Shown here: in pieces, positions 16,390 through 24,765 of the stretch | How the letters are laid out: every line of letters begins with the position of its first letter | Position numbering within the stretch: the stretch's first letter is position 1 | Assembly (NCBI RefSeq): GCF_030015065.1 | Contig: NZ_JAIVFN010000029.1 | Span: forward strand, 1-39,250 | DNA: 39,250 bases | Direction: 5' to 3' | DNA from: Xanthobacter autotrophicus | GTDB lineage: Bacteria; Pseudomonadota; Alphaproteobacteria; Rhizobiales; Xanthobacteraceae | The notes under the pieces: model-generated | The model's database searches: none | What the model saw: the letters and a program-made list of their open reading frames with translations, nothing else | What the model was told of the DNA's origin: nothing | Position numbers and translations under genes: made by a program

Positions 16390-17348
16390 CGCCGGACCGG
16401 ACAGACAAGGTGGCCGAAGGCGCGCACCGCTCCGTCGAAACCGCTGCCCTCGCCGCGGCGAGCCTGGCAGCCGCCATGCCGCGCCTCGTGCTGGAAGCGC
16501 GCCGCATCGCCATGACTGTGCAGCATGGCCTGCACGGCCGGCGGCGCGCCGGGTCCGGCGAGAATTTCTGGCAGTACCGCCGCTTCGTGGACGGCGAGCC
16601 GGCCCAGCGCGTGGACTGGCGCCGCTCCGCCCGCGACGACCATCTTTACGTCCGCGAGCGCGAATGGGAGGCCGCCCACACCGTGTGGATCTGGCCCGAC
16701 CTCTCCGCGTCCATGGACTACGCCTCCCGCGGGCAGGTGCCCAAGCGCGAGCGGGCGCTGGTGGTCGCCTTCGCCCTCGCGGAGCTTCTGGTGAAGGGCG
16801 GCGAGCGGGTGGGCATGCCGGAGCTGATGCGCCCGTCCGCGACCCGGCGCATCGTCGAGCGCATGGCGGAGGCCGTGGTGCTCGCCCCGGTGCTGCCCGC
16901 CAGCCTGCCGATGGCGTTCGCGCCCTCCCCGCTCTCGGAAATCGTCCTGCTGGGGGATTTCTGGAGCCCGGCGGACGAGGTGGCGGCGCGCCTTCATGCC
17001 CTGGCCACCACCGGCGCCCATGGCCATGTGGTGCAGATCGTCGATCCCGCGGAAGAGACCTTCCCCTTCTCCGGCCGCATCGAGTTCCGCGAGCCCGAAG
17101 GCGGCGAGCGGCTGACGGTGGGCCGGGCCGAGAGCTGGCGCACGGACTATGAATTGAAGCTGGTGGAGCACCGCGCCCGCATCCGCGCTGCCGCCGAGCG
17201 GCTGGGCTGGAGCTTCGCCGTCCATCGCTCCGACCGGCCGGCGAGCGAGCTGCTGCTGGCGCTGCACGCGCGCATGAGCGCCGGGGGCGGCGGTCCGATG
17301 ACGCCCAAGGGTGGCGGCCATCCCTTCGTCTCGGGGGGCCCCGCCTGA
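16386..17348 (+). CDS. DUF58 domain protein
   Basis: A 320-residue protein with the DUF58 motif set: GENFWQYRRFVDGEPAQRVD followed by WRRSARDDHLYVREREWE, and a VWA-like PDLSASMDYAS with the DxSxS metal-site pattern. DUF58 proteins are encoded beside moxR in most genomes and are thought to be its partners. The start GTG at 16386 overlaps the moxR stop codon as GTGA, and the stop overlaps the next ATG as TGATG. The C-terminal 30 residues are Gly/Pro-rich and probably disordered. Confidence 0.9.
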   Translation: MTPDRTDKVAEGAHRSVETAALAAASLAAAMPRLVLEARRIAMTVQHGLHGRRRAGSGENFWQYRRFVDGEPAQRVDWRRSARDDHLYVREREWEAAHTVWIWPDLSASMDYASRGQVPKRERALVVAFALAELLVKGGERVGMPELMRPSATRRIVERMAEAVVLAPVLPASLPMAFAPSPLSEIVLLGDFWSPADEVAARLHALATTGAHGHVVQIVDPAEETFPFSGRIEFREPEGGERLTVGRAESWRTDYELKLVEHRARIRAAAERLGWSFAVHRSDRPASELLLALHARMSAGGGGPMTPKGGGHPFVSGGPA

Positions 17349-20191
17349 TGTTCGGCCTGCCCCTCGCCTTCTCCGCGCCGCTGCTTCTGACCGCCTTCGT
17401 GGCCCTGCCGCTGCTGTGGTACCTGCTGCGCGTGGTGCCGCCCAAGCCGCGGGAGGTGGCCTTCCCGCCCATGCGGCTGCTGCTCGGCATCACCCCCAAG
17501 GAAGAGAGCGCGGCGCGCACCCCGTGGTGGCTCACCGCGCTGCGCCTGCTGCTCGCCGCCCTCATCATCCTCGCCGCCGCAGGACCCATCCTGAACCCGC
17601 CGGCCGCCGCCCCTTCCGCCGGCGGGCCGCTGGTGCTGGTCATCGACCAGGGCTGGCCGGCGGCCGCCAGCTGGGAGGCGCGCCGCTCGGCGGCTGCCGC
17701 GCTCATCGACGAGGCGGAAACCAACGGGCGGGGCGTCGCCCTGATCCCGACCGGCGACGTGCCGCGTGAAGCGACCCTGCTCAGCCCCTCCGCCGCCCGC
17801 GACCGCCTGCGCTCGCTGGAGCCGGTGCCCTATGGCCCGGCCCGGCGGGACGCGCTGGCGCTGGTGCAGCGCCTCCTGGGCAACGAGCCGCAGGCCGGCA
17901 TCGTCTTCATCACAGACGCCGTGGATCTCGGCGCCGATCCCGACCTCGCCCGGGGATTCGCCGCCCTCGGTGGCGGCGGCCGGCTGCTGGTGGTGGGCGG
18001 CGGCGTCGCCGCGCCCCTCGCCCTTGCCGGCGCAGAGAACGGGGCGGATGCCCTCACCGTGAAGGTGCTGCGCCCCGAGGGCGCCGGCCCCCGCGCCGGG
18101 CGGGTCACCGCCCACGACATGCGCGGCCTTGCGCTGGGCGAGGCGCCGTTCTCCCTGCCCGATGGCGCCACCGAGGCCGAGGCCCGCTTCGACATGCCGG
18201 TGGAGATCCGCAACGAGGTGGCGCGTCTGGAGATTGCCGGCGAGCGCTCCGCGGGCGCCGTGCAGCTGCTCGACAAGAGGTGGCGGCGCCGGGCCGTGGG
18301 CCTCGTCTCCGGCACCAGCACGGATACCGGCCAGCCCCTGCTCGCCCCCACCTATTATCTCTCCCGCGCGCTCGGCCCCTATGCCGACCTGCGCGTGGCC
18401 GAGACCGGATCGGCCACCGAGAACATCAACCGCTTCCTGGAACAGCGCCTGCCGGTGCTGGTGCTGACGGACGTGGGCACCATCCCGCCCGCCACGCGCA
18501 CCCGGCTTGCCCGTTTCGTGGAGGAAGGCGGCGTGCTGGTGCGTTTCGCCGGCCCCCGCCTCGCCAACGCGCAGGACGACCTTTTGCCGGTGAAGCTGCG
18601 CCGCGGCGGCCGCGTGCTGGGCGGCTCCCTGTCCTGGGAGACGCCGCAGAAGCTGGGCGCACTCACCGCCGAAGGGCCATTCCGCGACCTGCACCTGCCC
18701 GACGACGTGACGGTGACTCGCCAGGTGTTGGCCGAGCCCGACGGGACCCTGGGCGAGCGCACCTGGGCGACGCTCGCCGACGGCACGCCCCTCGTCACCG
18801 GCGTGCGCCGGGGCAAGGGGGCGCTGGTGCTGTTCCATGTGACCGGCGACACCTCCTGGTCCAACCTGCCCCTTTCCGGCACCTTCGTGGAGATGCTGCG
18901 CCGCGTGATCGCCCTGTCCGATGCCCCGCCGCCCGCCGAGACGGCGCCGGCCGACATAGCCGCCCGCGCCGCCAGCCGGCCCGACGTGGCCGCCCTGCCC
19001 CCGGCGCGGGTGCTCGACGGCTTCGGCGCGTTCCGCCCGGCCGGCCCCACGGCGCGCGCGGTTCCGGCCGACTATTCCGGCCGCTCCACCGCCGACCATC
19101 CCCCCGGCCTCTACGGCCCGCCGGACGGGCTGGTGGCGGTGAACACGCTGCTGCCCGCCGACCGGCCGAAGGCGCTCGACCTCACCGTCCTCGGCGGACG
19201 CGTGGAGCCCTTGCAGGAAACCGCGCCGCGCGACATGCGGGGGCCGGTTCTGGCGGCCGCCATGGCGCTGCTGCTGCTCGACGCGCTGGCGGTGCTGTTC
19301 CTTGCCGGCGGGCTGAGCCGGATGGGCGGCCCTTCGGGCGGGCCGAAGGTGCGGCGCGGGGCCGCCGCGGCGCTCCTCGCGGCCATCGCCCTCGCGGCGG
19401 CCGGTCTTGCCGGAGCGCCCGCGCCCGCCCGCGCCGACGATGCCTTCGCCCTCAAGGCCACGCTCCAGACCCGCTTCGCCTATGTGGTGACCGGCGACAG
19501 CGAGGTGGACGAGATCTCCCGCGCCGGGCTCGACGGGCTCGCCACCTTCCTCGGCCAGCGCACCGCCCTTCAGGCCGGCGAGGCCATGGGCGTGGACATC
19601 GCCAGGGACGAGCTGGCCTTCTTTCCCCTGCTCTACTGGCCCATCCTGCCCGACGCCAGCGCGCCGCCGCCCGCCGTGCTGGCGCGCATCGACGCCTACA
19701 TGAAGCAGGGCGGCACGGTGATCTTCGACACCCGCGACGCCATCGAATCCTCCGGCGCCCCCGGCGCGCCGCTCTCGCCCGCCGGGGCGAGGCTGAAAGA
19801 CATCCTGTCACACCTCGACATTCCCGAGCTGGAGCCGGTGCCGCGCGACCACGTGCTCACCAAGGCCTTCTACCTGCTCAAGGATTTTCCGGGGCGCTTC
19901 ACCGGCGGCACGACATGGGTGGAGGCACTGCCCGCCGCCGACGCCGATGCCGACCGCCCGGCCCGCGCGGGGGACGGTGTCTCCCCGGTGATCATCTCGT
20001 CCAACGACCTCGCCGGCGCCTGGGCGGTGACACGGAACGGCGAGCCGCTTTTGCCCCTGACGCCCGGCGAGCCGCGCCAGCGCGAGATCGCCTTCCGCGC
20101 CGGCGCCAACATGGTGATGTATGTGCTGACCGGAAACTACAAGGCGGATCAGGTGCACGTGCCGGCCCTGCTGGAAAGGCTGGGGCAATGA
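17348..20191 (+). CDS. BatA-like membrane protein with DUF4159 domain
   Basis: A 947-residue protein. Its N-terminus has the BatA-type membrane region with two helices (about 5-27 and 62-84) around a short loop ending in PPMRLLLGI. A degenerate VWA-like region follows (VLVIDQGWPAAASW, where the metal-site serines are missing), then long periplasmic beta domains. Another membrane segment lies at about 632-655 and a hydrophobic Ala-rich segment near 672-696, followed by a DUF4159 domain (about 700-945) with a class I glutamine-amidotransferase-like fold. The first ATG overlaps the DUF58 stop. It probably forms an envelope complex assembled by MoxR. The actual function of this family is not established. 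Confidence 0.85.
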   Translation: MFGLPLAFSAPLLLTAFVALPLLWYLLRVVPPKPREVAFPPMRLLLGITPKEESAARTPWWLTALRLLLAALIILAAAGPILNPPAAAPSAGGPLVLVIDQGWPAAASWEARRSAAAALIDEAETNGRGVALIPTGDVPREATLLSPSAARDRLRSLEPVPYGPARRDALALVQRLLGNEPQAGIVFITDAVDLGADPDLARGFAALGGGGRLLVVGGGVAAPLALAGAENGADALTVKVLRPEGAGPRAGRVTAHDMRGLALGEAPFSLPDGATEAEARFDMPVEIRNEVARLEIAGERSAGAVQLLDKRWRRRAVGLVSGTSTDTGQPLLAPTYYLSRALGPYADLRVAETGSATENINRFLEQRLPVLVLTDVGTIPPATRTRLARFVEEGGVLVRFAGPRLANAQDDLLPVKLRRGGRVLGGSLSWETPQKLGALTAEGPFRDLHLPDDVTVTRQVLAEPDGTLGERTWATLADGTPLVTGVRRGKGALVLFHVTGDTSWSNLPLSGTFVEMLRRVIALSDAPPPAETAPADIAARAASRPDVAALPPARVLDGFGAFRPAGPTARAVPADYSGRSTADHPPGLYGPPDGLVAVNTLLPADRPKALDLTVLGGRVEPLQETAPRDMRGPVLAAAMALLLLDALAVLFLAGGLSRMGGPSGGPKVRRGAAAALLAAIALAAAGLAGAPAPARADDAFALKATLQTRFAYVVTGDSEVDEISRAGLDGLATFLGQRTALQAGEAMGVDIARDELAFFPLLYWPILPDASAPPPAVLARIDAYMKQGGTVIFDTRDAIESSGAPGAPLSPAGARLKDILSHLDIPELEPVPRDHVLTKAFYLLKDFPGRFTGGTTWVEALPAADADADRPARAGDGVSPVIISSNDLAGAWAVTRNGEPLLPLTPGEPRQREIAFRAGANMVMYVLTGNYKADQVHVPALLERLGQ

Positions 20192-20222
20192 GCCCGCACC
20201 CACGCGCAGCGGACGCCGGCGC

Positions 20223-22289
20223 ATGAGCTACGGCGTCACCTTCTCCCCCTTCCTGTCGCTGCCGCTGCTGATCGCCGTCGGCGTGCTGGCGCTGGTGCTG
20301 GCGGGACTGCTCCTCGCCTCGCGCACCCGCGGCGCCGTGTTCCGTGCTTTGGCGCTGGCGGTGGGGCTGCTTGCCCTCGCCAACCCCTCCTTCACGCGGG
20401 AGGAGCGCGAGCCGCTCACCTCCGTTGTGGCGGTGGTGGTGGACAAGAGCGCCAGCCAGTCCTTTGGCGAGCGCACCCAGCAGACGGAAGTCGCCCGCGC
20501 GGTCCTCGCCGAGCGGCTGGGCAAGCTCTCCGGCATCGAGGTGCGCACCGTCGAGGCCGATGCGGGCGACGGCTCCGCCGACGGCACGCGCCTGTTCTCG
20601 GCCCTGTCCGCCGGCCTTGCCGATGTGCCGCCGGAGCGGGTGGCCGGCGCCATCCTGATCACCGACGGCCGCGTCCACGACGTGCCGGAAAATCCGCAGG
20701 CGCTGGGCTTTTCGGCTCCGGTGCATGCCCTCGTCACCGGCCGCACCGGCGAGCGCGACCGCCGCGTGGCGCTGGAGAAGACGCCGCGCTTCGGCATTGT
20801 CGGCCAGAAGCAGTCCGTGACCTTCAAGGTGACCGACGAAGGCGCCCCCGCCGGCGCCCGCGTCGCCGTCACCATCCGCCGCGACGGCGAGGTCATTGCC
20901 CGGCCCACCGTCACCGCCGGGCGCAGCACGTCCGTGGACGTGGACATCACCCATGCCGGGCCCAACATCGTCGAGTTCGAGGTGCCGGCGCTCGAGGGCG
21001 AACTGACGCTGGTGAACAACCGCACCGCCGTCGCCATCGACGGCGTGCGCGACAAGCTGCGCGTGCTGCTCGTCTCCGGCGAGCCGAACGTGGGCGAGCG
21101 CACCTGGCGCAACCTGCTGAAGAGCGACGCCAATGTGGACCTTGTCCACTTCACCATCCTGCGCCCGCCGGAAAAGCAGGACGGCACGCCCATCAACGAG
21201 CTCTCGCTCATCGCCTTCCCGACGCGCGAATTGTTCCAGACCAAGATCAAGGATTTCGACCTGATCATCTTCGACCGCTACGCCCAGCAGGGCGTGCTGC
21301 CGCAGGTCTATTTCGACAACATCGTGCGCTATGTCCGTGCCGGTGGCGCGGTTCTGGTGGCGGCGGGCACGGACTTCCTCGACACCGGCTCGCTCTACAA
21401 TACGCCGCTGGAAGAGATCCTGCCCGGCGTGCCCCGCGGCGACGCGACGGATGCGCCCTATCACGCCCGCCTCACCGATCCCGGCAAGCGCCATCCGGTG
21501 ACCCGCGCCTTGCCCGGCTCGGAGACCGACCCGCCCCACTGGAGCCGCTTCTTCCGCGTCATTGACGCCCAGGCGCGCTCGGGCACCAGCCTCATGAGCG
21601 CCCCCGGCGACAAGCCGGTGCTGCTGGTGGACCGGGTGGGCGAAGGGCGCGTCGCGCTGCTGCTCTCCGACCATATCTGGCTCTGGGCGCGCGGCTATGA
21701 AGGCGGCGGCCCGCACATCGACCTCTTGCGTCGGCTCTCCCACTGGCTCATGAAGGAGCCGGACCTGGAGGAGGAGCGCCTGAAGCTCACCGTCTCCGGG
21801 CGCGATCTTGTGGTGGAGCGCCAGACCATGGCCGAGAGCGTTCCCCCCGCCACCGTCACCACCCCGTCCGGGGCCCTGCGCCCCCTTACCCTTGCCCAGG
21901 CCGAGCCAGGCCTGTGGCGGGCGGCGACGCCGGCCGACGAACTGGGCCTGTGGCGCGCCTCCAACGGCACGCTGACGGCACTCGCCAATATCGGCCCGCT
22001 GAACCCGAAGGAATTTGCCGAGGTGACAAGCACCCGTGATGTTCTCGCCCCCGTGGCGGCGGCTACCGGAGGCGGGGTGTGGCGGCTCGCGGACCTTGGT
22101 GGCTCGGTGCCGCGCCTGGTGCAGGTTTCCGCGTCCGACCGGCTCGCCGGCGAAGACTGGATGGGCCTGCGCACCCGTGACGTCTCCGTGGTGCGGGGCA
22201 TCGGCCTGTTCCCGCTGTTCGCCGGGCTCTCCGGCCTCCTGCTGCTGCTGGGCGCGCTCACCGCCGCCTGGGTGCGGGAGGGCCGGTGA
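20223..22289 (+). CDS. Large membrane protein with VWA/amidotransferase-like regions
   Basis: A 688-residue protein with two N-terminal membrane helices (about 10-31 and 38-54) and one at the C-terminus (about 661-682). Between them are a VWA-like region (VVAVVVDKSASQS, with a DKSxS metal-site pattern and a later ILITDGRVHD) and a glutamine-amidotransferase-like segment lacking the catalytic triad as far as I can see. This architecture is the usual fourth member of moxR - DUF58 - DUF4159 operons. It starts 31 bases after the DUF4159 gene, and its stop overlaps the next start as TGATG. It is probably a structural partner of the DUF4159 protein in the inner membrane. Confidence 0.82.
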   Translation: MSYGVTFSPFLSLPLLIAVGVLALVLAGLLLASRTRGAVFRALALAVGLLALANPSFTREEREPLTSVVAVVVDKSASQSFGERTQQTEVARAVLAERLGKLSGIEVRTVEADAGDGSADGTRLFSALSAGLADVPPERVAGAILITDGRVHDVPENPQALGFSAPVHALVTGRTGERDRRVALEKTPRFGIVGQKQSVTFKVTDEGAPAGARVAVTIRRDGEVIARPTVTAGRSTSVDVDITHAGPNIVEFEVPALEGELTLVNNRTAVAIDGVRDKLRVLLVSGEPNVGERTWRNLLKSDANVDLVHFTILRPPEKQDGTPINELSLIAFPTRELFQTKIKDFDLIIFDRYAQQGVLPQVYFDNIVRYVRAGGAVLVAAGTDFLDTGSLYNTPLEEILPGVPRGDATDAPYHARLTDPGKRHPVTRALPGSETDPPHWSRFFRVIDAQARSGTSLMSAPGDKPVLLVDRVGEGRVALLLSDHIWLWARGYEGGGPHIDLLRRLSHWLMKEPDLEEERLKLTVSGRDLVVERQTMAESVPPATVTTPSGALRPLTLAQAEPGLWRAATPADELGLWRASNGTLTALANIGPLNPKEFAEVTSTRDVLAPVAAATGGGVWRLADLGGSVPRLVQVSASDRLAGEDWMGLRTRDVSVVRGIGLFPLFAGLSGLLLLLGALTAAWVREGR

Positions 22290-22729
22290 TGGCCCTGCGC
22301 ACCTCTGCCCGTCTCACGCGCCGCCGCATGATGAGCGTCGGGCTGATGCTCGCCGCCCTGTGGACCATGCCGGCGGGGGCGCAGGACAAGCCCCTCACCC
22401 CGGTCGGCGAATGGCTGGCGGAGGACATCGGTGGCGGCGGGGTGCTGGATCGGGTCCAGAGCACGCTCGTGCTCGGCGCGGACGGCGCCGTATCCGGCAC
22501 CGGCGGCTGCAACCGCTACAGCGGGAAAGCCAAGCTGGCGGGCGCTTCCCTGCGCTTCGGCGCGCTTTCCGCCAGCCGCATGGCCTGCACCCCCGCCGTC
22601 ATAGCGCAGGAGCAGAAGTTCCTGCTGGCGCTGGAACGAACGCAGGGCTGGCGGATCGATCCGCTGCGGCGCAAGCTGATCCTGCTCGACCTCACCGGCA
22701 CCGAGCTGGTCACATTCTCCACCAGGTAA
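22289..22729 (+). CDS. Exported META-domain protein (HslJ-like)
   Basis: A 146-residue protein with a signal peptide (Arg-rich 8-13, hydrophobic 17-30, cleavage likely after AGA-Q) and one META domain. The motif GCNRYSG at 73-79 and the SASRMAC segment ending at residue 100 are diagnostic, and C74 and C100 could form a disulfide. META domains occur in heat-inducible HslJ and in secreted proteins linked to motility or stress. It is the last gene of the moxR operon, coupled to the preceding stop codon, which suggests an envelope role. Two kinds of dispersed repeats follow directly. Confidence 0.85.
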   Translation: MALRTSARLTRRRMMSVGLMLAALWTMPAGAQDKPLTPVGEWLAEDIGGGGVLDRVQSTLVLGADGAVSGTGGCNRYSGKAKLAGASLRFGALSASRMACTPAVIAQEQKFLLALERTQGWRIDPLRRKLILLDLTGTELVTFSTR

Positions 22730-22730
22730 A

Positions 22731-22784
22731 GCGATTTCGAGCGCGGTGGAGCCCGGCTCGCGTGAAGACAGCGCGTCTGCTCAA
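22731..22784 (+). repeat. Dispersed repeat F, copy 2
   Basis: The most complete copy of this element: GCGATTTCGAGCGCGGTGGA followed by GCCCGGCTCGCGTGAAGACA and GCGCGTCTGCTCAA. It resembles the GAGCGTTTTCGAG-type intergenic repeats found across the Hyphomicrobiales. It starts one base after the META-gene stop codon. Related copies are at 7241-7282 and 24691-24725. Confidence 0.55.
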
Positions 22785-22830
22785 TGGGATGGAAGCGGGG
22801 AAGCGCCCGGCCGAACCGCCTGCCGTCCCC

Positions 22831-22948
22831 CTAGAGAACGCGTTGCCCGATCAGCTTGCGATGCAAGCTGATCGGGCAACGCGTTCTCTTTCTTGAACTT
22901 AGAGCGCGATCCGATCAGATGGATTCCATCTGATCGGATCGCGCTCTA
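22831..22948 (+). repeat. Mosaic palindromic repeat, complete copy with two perfect palindromes
   Basis: About 118 bp starting at CTAGAGAACGCG. The first palindrome has perfect 27-bp arms (22833-22859 and 22863-22889) around GAT. A linker TTCTTGAACT follows. The second palindrome has 24-bp arms (22900-22923 and 22925-22948) around a single T. The element separates the convergent META-domain gene and the ABC permease, and its last three bases form the permease stop codon (minus strand TAG). The first hairpin is followed by a pyrimidine-rich tract and could act as a terminator. Confidence 0.85.
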
Positions 22949-23764
22949 TTGCATCATGGCGGCGCGCTCTTCCGCCTGCCGCATGTTCTCGGCCCGCTTG
23001 GTCATGACCGAAGCGATGATGACCACCACTGTGACCATGGCGATGAGGATGGTGCAGACCGCGTTGATCTCCGGCGTCACCCCGAGGCGCACCTGCGAAT
23101 AGATGCGCATGGGCAGCGTGGTGGCGCCCGGGCCGGTGGTGAAGCTGGCGATGACCAGATCGTCCAGCGACAGGGTGAAGGCAAGCATGAAGCCGGACAC
23201 CACCGCCGGCAGGATCAGCGGCAGCGTGATCTTGAAGAAGGTCTTGAACGGCGGGCAGCCAAGGTCGAGGGCGGCCTCCTCCAGCGCGCGGTCGAAGGTG
23301 ACGAGCCGCGACTGCACCACCACCGCCACGAAGCACATGGTGAAGGTGATGTGGGCGAGCAGCACGGTCCAGAAGCCGCGATCGAAATTCACCGCCACGA
23401 ACAGCAGCAGCATGGAGAGGCCGGTGATCACCTCGGGCATGACGAGAGGCGCGTAGATCATGCCAGAGAACAGGGTCCGCCCCGGAAAGCGCCCGTAGCG
23501 CGTCATCGCCAGCGCCGCCATGGTACCGAGCACGGTGGCCACCAGCGACGAGAAGAAAGCGATGCGCAGCGTCACCCAGGCCGCGTCGATGAGTTGCTCA
23601 TTCTCCAGCAGCGCCCAGTACCATTGCGTGGAGAAGCCCGCCCACACGGTGACGAGCCGCGAGGCGTTGAAGGAATAGATCACCAGCAGCAGGATCGGGA
23701 TGTAGAGGAAGGCGAAGCCCAGCACGATGGACGTGACGTTGAACCAGCTGAGGCCCTTTTTCAT
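22946..23764 (-). CDS. potI: Polyamine-type ABC transporter permease (PotI/PotC-like)
   Basis: A 272-residue inner-membrane permease with six hydrophobic segments. The cytoplasmic EAA loop that docks the ATPase is EEAALDLGCPPFKTFFKITL. The length and order match PotI or PotC of spermidine/putrescine importers. The start at 23764 overlaps the upstream permease stop as ATGA and gives a normal N-terminus (MKKGLSWFN); the frame upstream is not family-like. The stop codon lies inside the palindrome at 22900-22948. Substrate specificity cannot be read from a permease; putrescine is the usual assignment. Confidence 0.88.
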   Translation of the reverse strand: MKKGLSWFNVTSIVLGFAFLYIPILLLVIYSFNASRLVTVWAGFSTQWYWALLENEQLIDAAWVTLRIAFFSSLVATVLGTMAALAMTRYGRFPGRTLFSGMIYAPLVMPEVITGLSMLLLFVAVNFDRGFWTVLLAHITFTMCFVAVVVQSRLVTFDRALEEAALDLGCPPFKTFFKITLPLILPAVVSGFMLAFTLSLDDLVIASFTTGPGATTLPMRIYSQVRLGVTPEINAVCTILIAMVTVVVIIASVMTKRAENMRQAEERAAMMQ

Positions 23765-24678
23765 TTGCCCGCCTCCAGCTCGCGCTGCTGGATGTTCTGG
23801 TAGATCACGATGGGCACCACCAGAACGAGCAGCAGCAGCACCGCCACCGCGGACGACACCGTCCAGGAGCGGTTCACGGTGAATTCCGTCCAAAGCGACT
23901 TGCCGATCATCAGCGTGTCCGAGCCGCCCAGCAAATCGGGGATGACGAACTCACCCACCGCCGGGATGAAGCAGAGCAGCGCGCCGGCGGCCACGCCCGG
24001 CAGGGAGAGCGGAAAGGTGATGGTCCAGAACGCCTTGGACGGCGGGCAGCCGAGATCGGCGGCGGCCTCGAGCAGCGTCAGATCGAGCTTTTCCAGCGCC
24101 GCATAGAGCGGCAGCACCATGAAGGGCAGGTAGGAATAGACGATGCCGATATAGACGGCGAGGTTGGTGTTGAGGATCTCGAGCGGAGTGTCGATCACGC
24201 CCAGCGCCATCAACCCCTGATTGAGCAGCCCTTCCGGCGAGAGGATGCCGATCCACGCATAGACGCGGATAAGGAAGGAGGTCCAGAACGGCAGGATCAC
24301 CAGCATCAGCAGTGTCGGCTGGATGGATCGGGGCGCCCGCGCCATGCCATAGGCGATGGGGTAGCCCACCAGCAGCAGCAGCACGGTGGAGATCGAGGCG
24401 ATGACGAGGCTGGAGCCGTAGGCCTCGAGGAACTCGTTCGAGAAATCCAGCACATAGCCATAATTGGCGAAGGACAGGCCGGACAGGAACTCGGTGAAGC
24501 CGGCCCAGCCCTGCGCCAGGTCGAGGGTCGGCGCGTAGGGCGGCTGGGCCACCACGTCCTGCGACAGCGAGATCTTGAACACGATGAGGAACGGCGCGAG
24601 GAACAGCGCCAGGAGCCACAGATAGGGCACCGCGATCACGAACCAGCGGCCCCGCCCCTTCTCCCCCGCCATCGCCAT
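23761..24678 (-). CDS. potH: Polyamine-type ABC transporter permease (PotH/PotB-like)
   Basis: A 305-residue permease, longer than its partner as usual for PotH, with six membrane segments and a periplasmic loop after the first. The EAA motif is LEAAADLGCPPSKAFWTITF. GGAGG ends 5 bases upstream of ATG 24678, favouring this start over the in-frame ATG at 24672. It is coupled to potI by a 4-base overlap. The 87 bases between this gene and the ATPase contain a copy of dispersed repeat F. Confidence 0.9.
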   Translation of the reverse strand: MAMAGEKGRGRWFVIAVPYLWLLALFLAPFLIVFKISLSQDVVAQPPYAPTLDLAQGWAGFTEFLSGLSFANYGYVLDFSNEFLEAYGSSLVIASISTVLLLLVGYPIAYGMARAPRSIQPTLLMLVILPFWTSFLIRVYAWIGILSPEGLLNQGLMALGVIDTPLEILNTNLAVYIGIVYSYLPFMVLPLYAALEKLDLTLLEAAADLGCPPSKAFWTITFPLSLPGVAAGALLCFIPAVGEFVIPDLLGGSDTLMIGKSLWTEFTVNRSWTVSSAVAVLLLLVLVVPIVIYQNIQQRELEAGK

Positions 24679-24690
24679 GATCGCCTCCCA

Positions 24691-24725
24691 GAGCGTTTCC
24701 GCGTGACGAAAACGTGTCAAAACAA
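24691..24725. repeat. Dispersed repeat F, shortened copy
   Basis: GAGCGTTTCCGCGTGACGAA followed by AACGTGTCAAAACAA. Compared with 22731-22784 it keeps the outer parts and lacks the middle. It lies between the ABC ATPase and permease genes, inside what should be one operon. Confidence 0.45.
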
Positions 24726-24765
24726 CCAGTTGGTCCGTCTCGCGCAGGATGCGCGCGCGACGCCT

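Noticed and set aside
17147-19099. A 650-codon minus-strand frame under DUF58 and DUF4159
   Set aside because: Composition is Gly/Arg/Ala-biased and the plus-strand genes are coupled members of a conserved operon.
18280-20226. A 648-codon frame in the same direction as the DUF4159 gene
   Set aside because: It is an offset reading of the DUF4159 gene, extremely Arg-rich, with no start signal.
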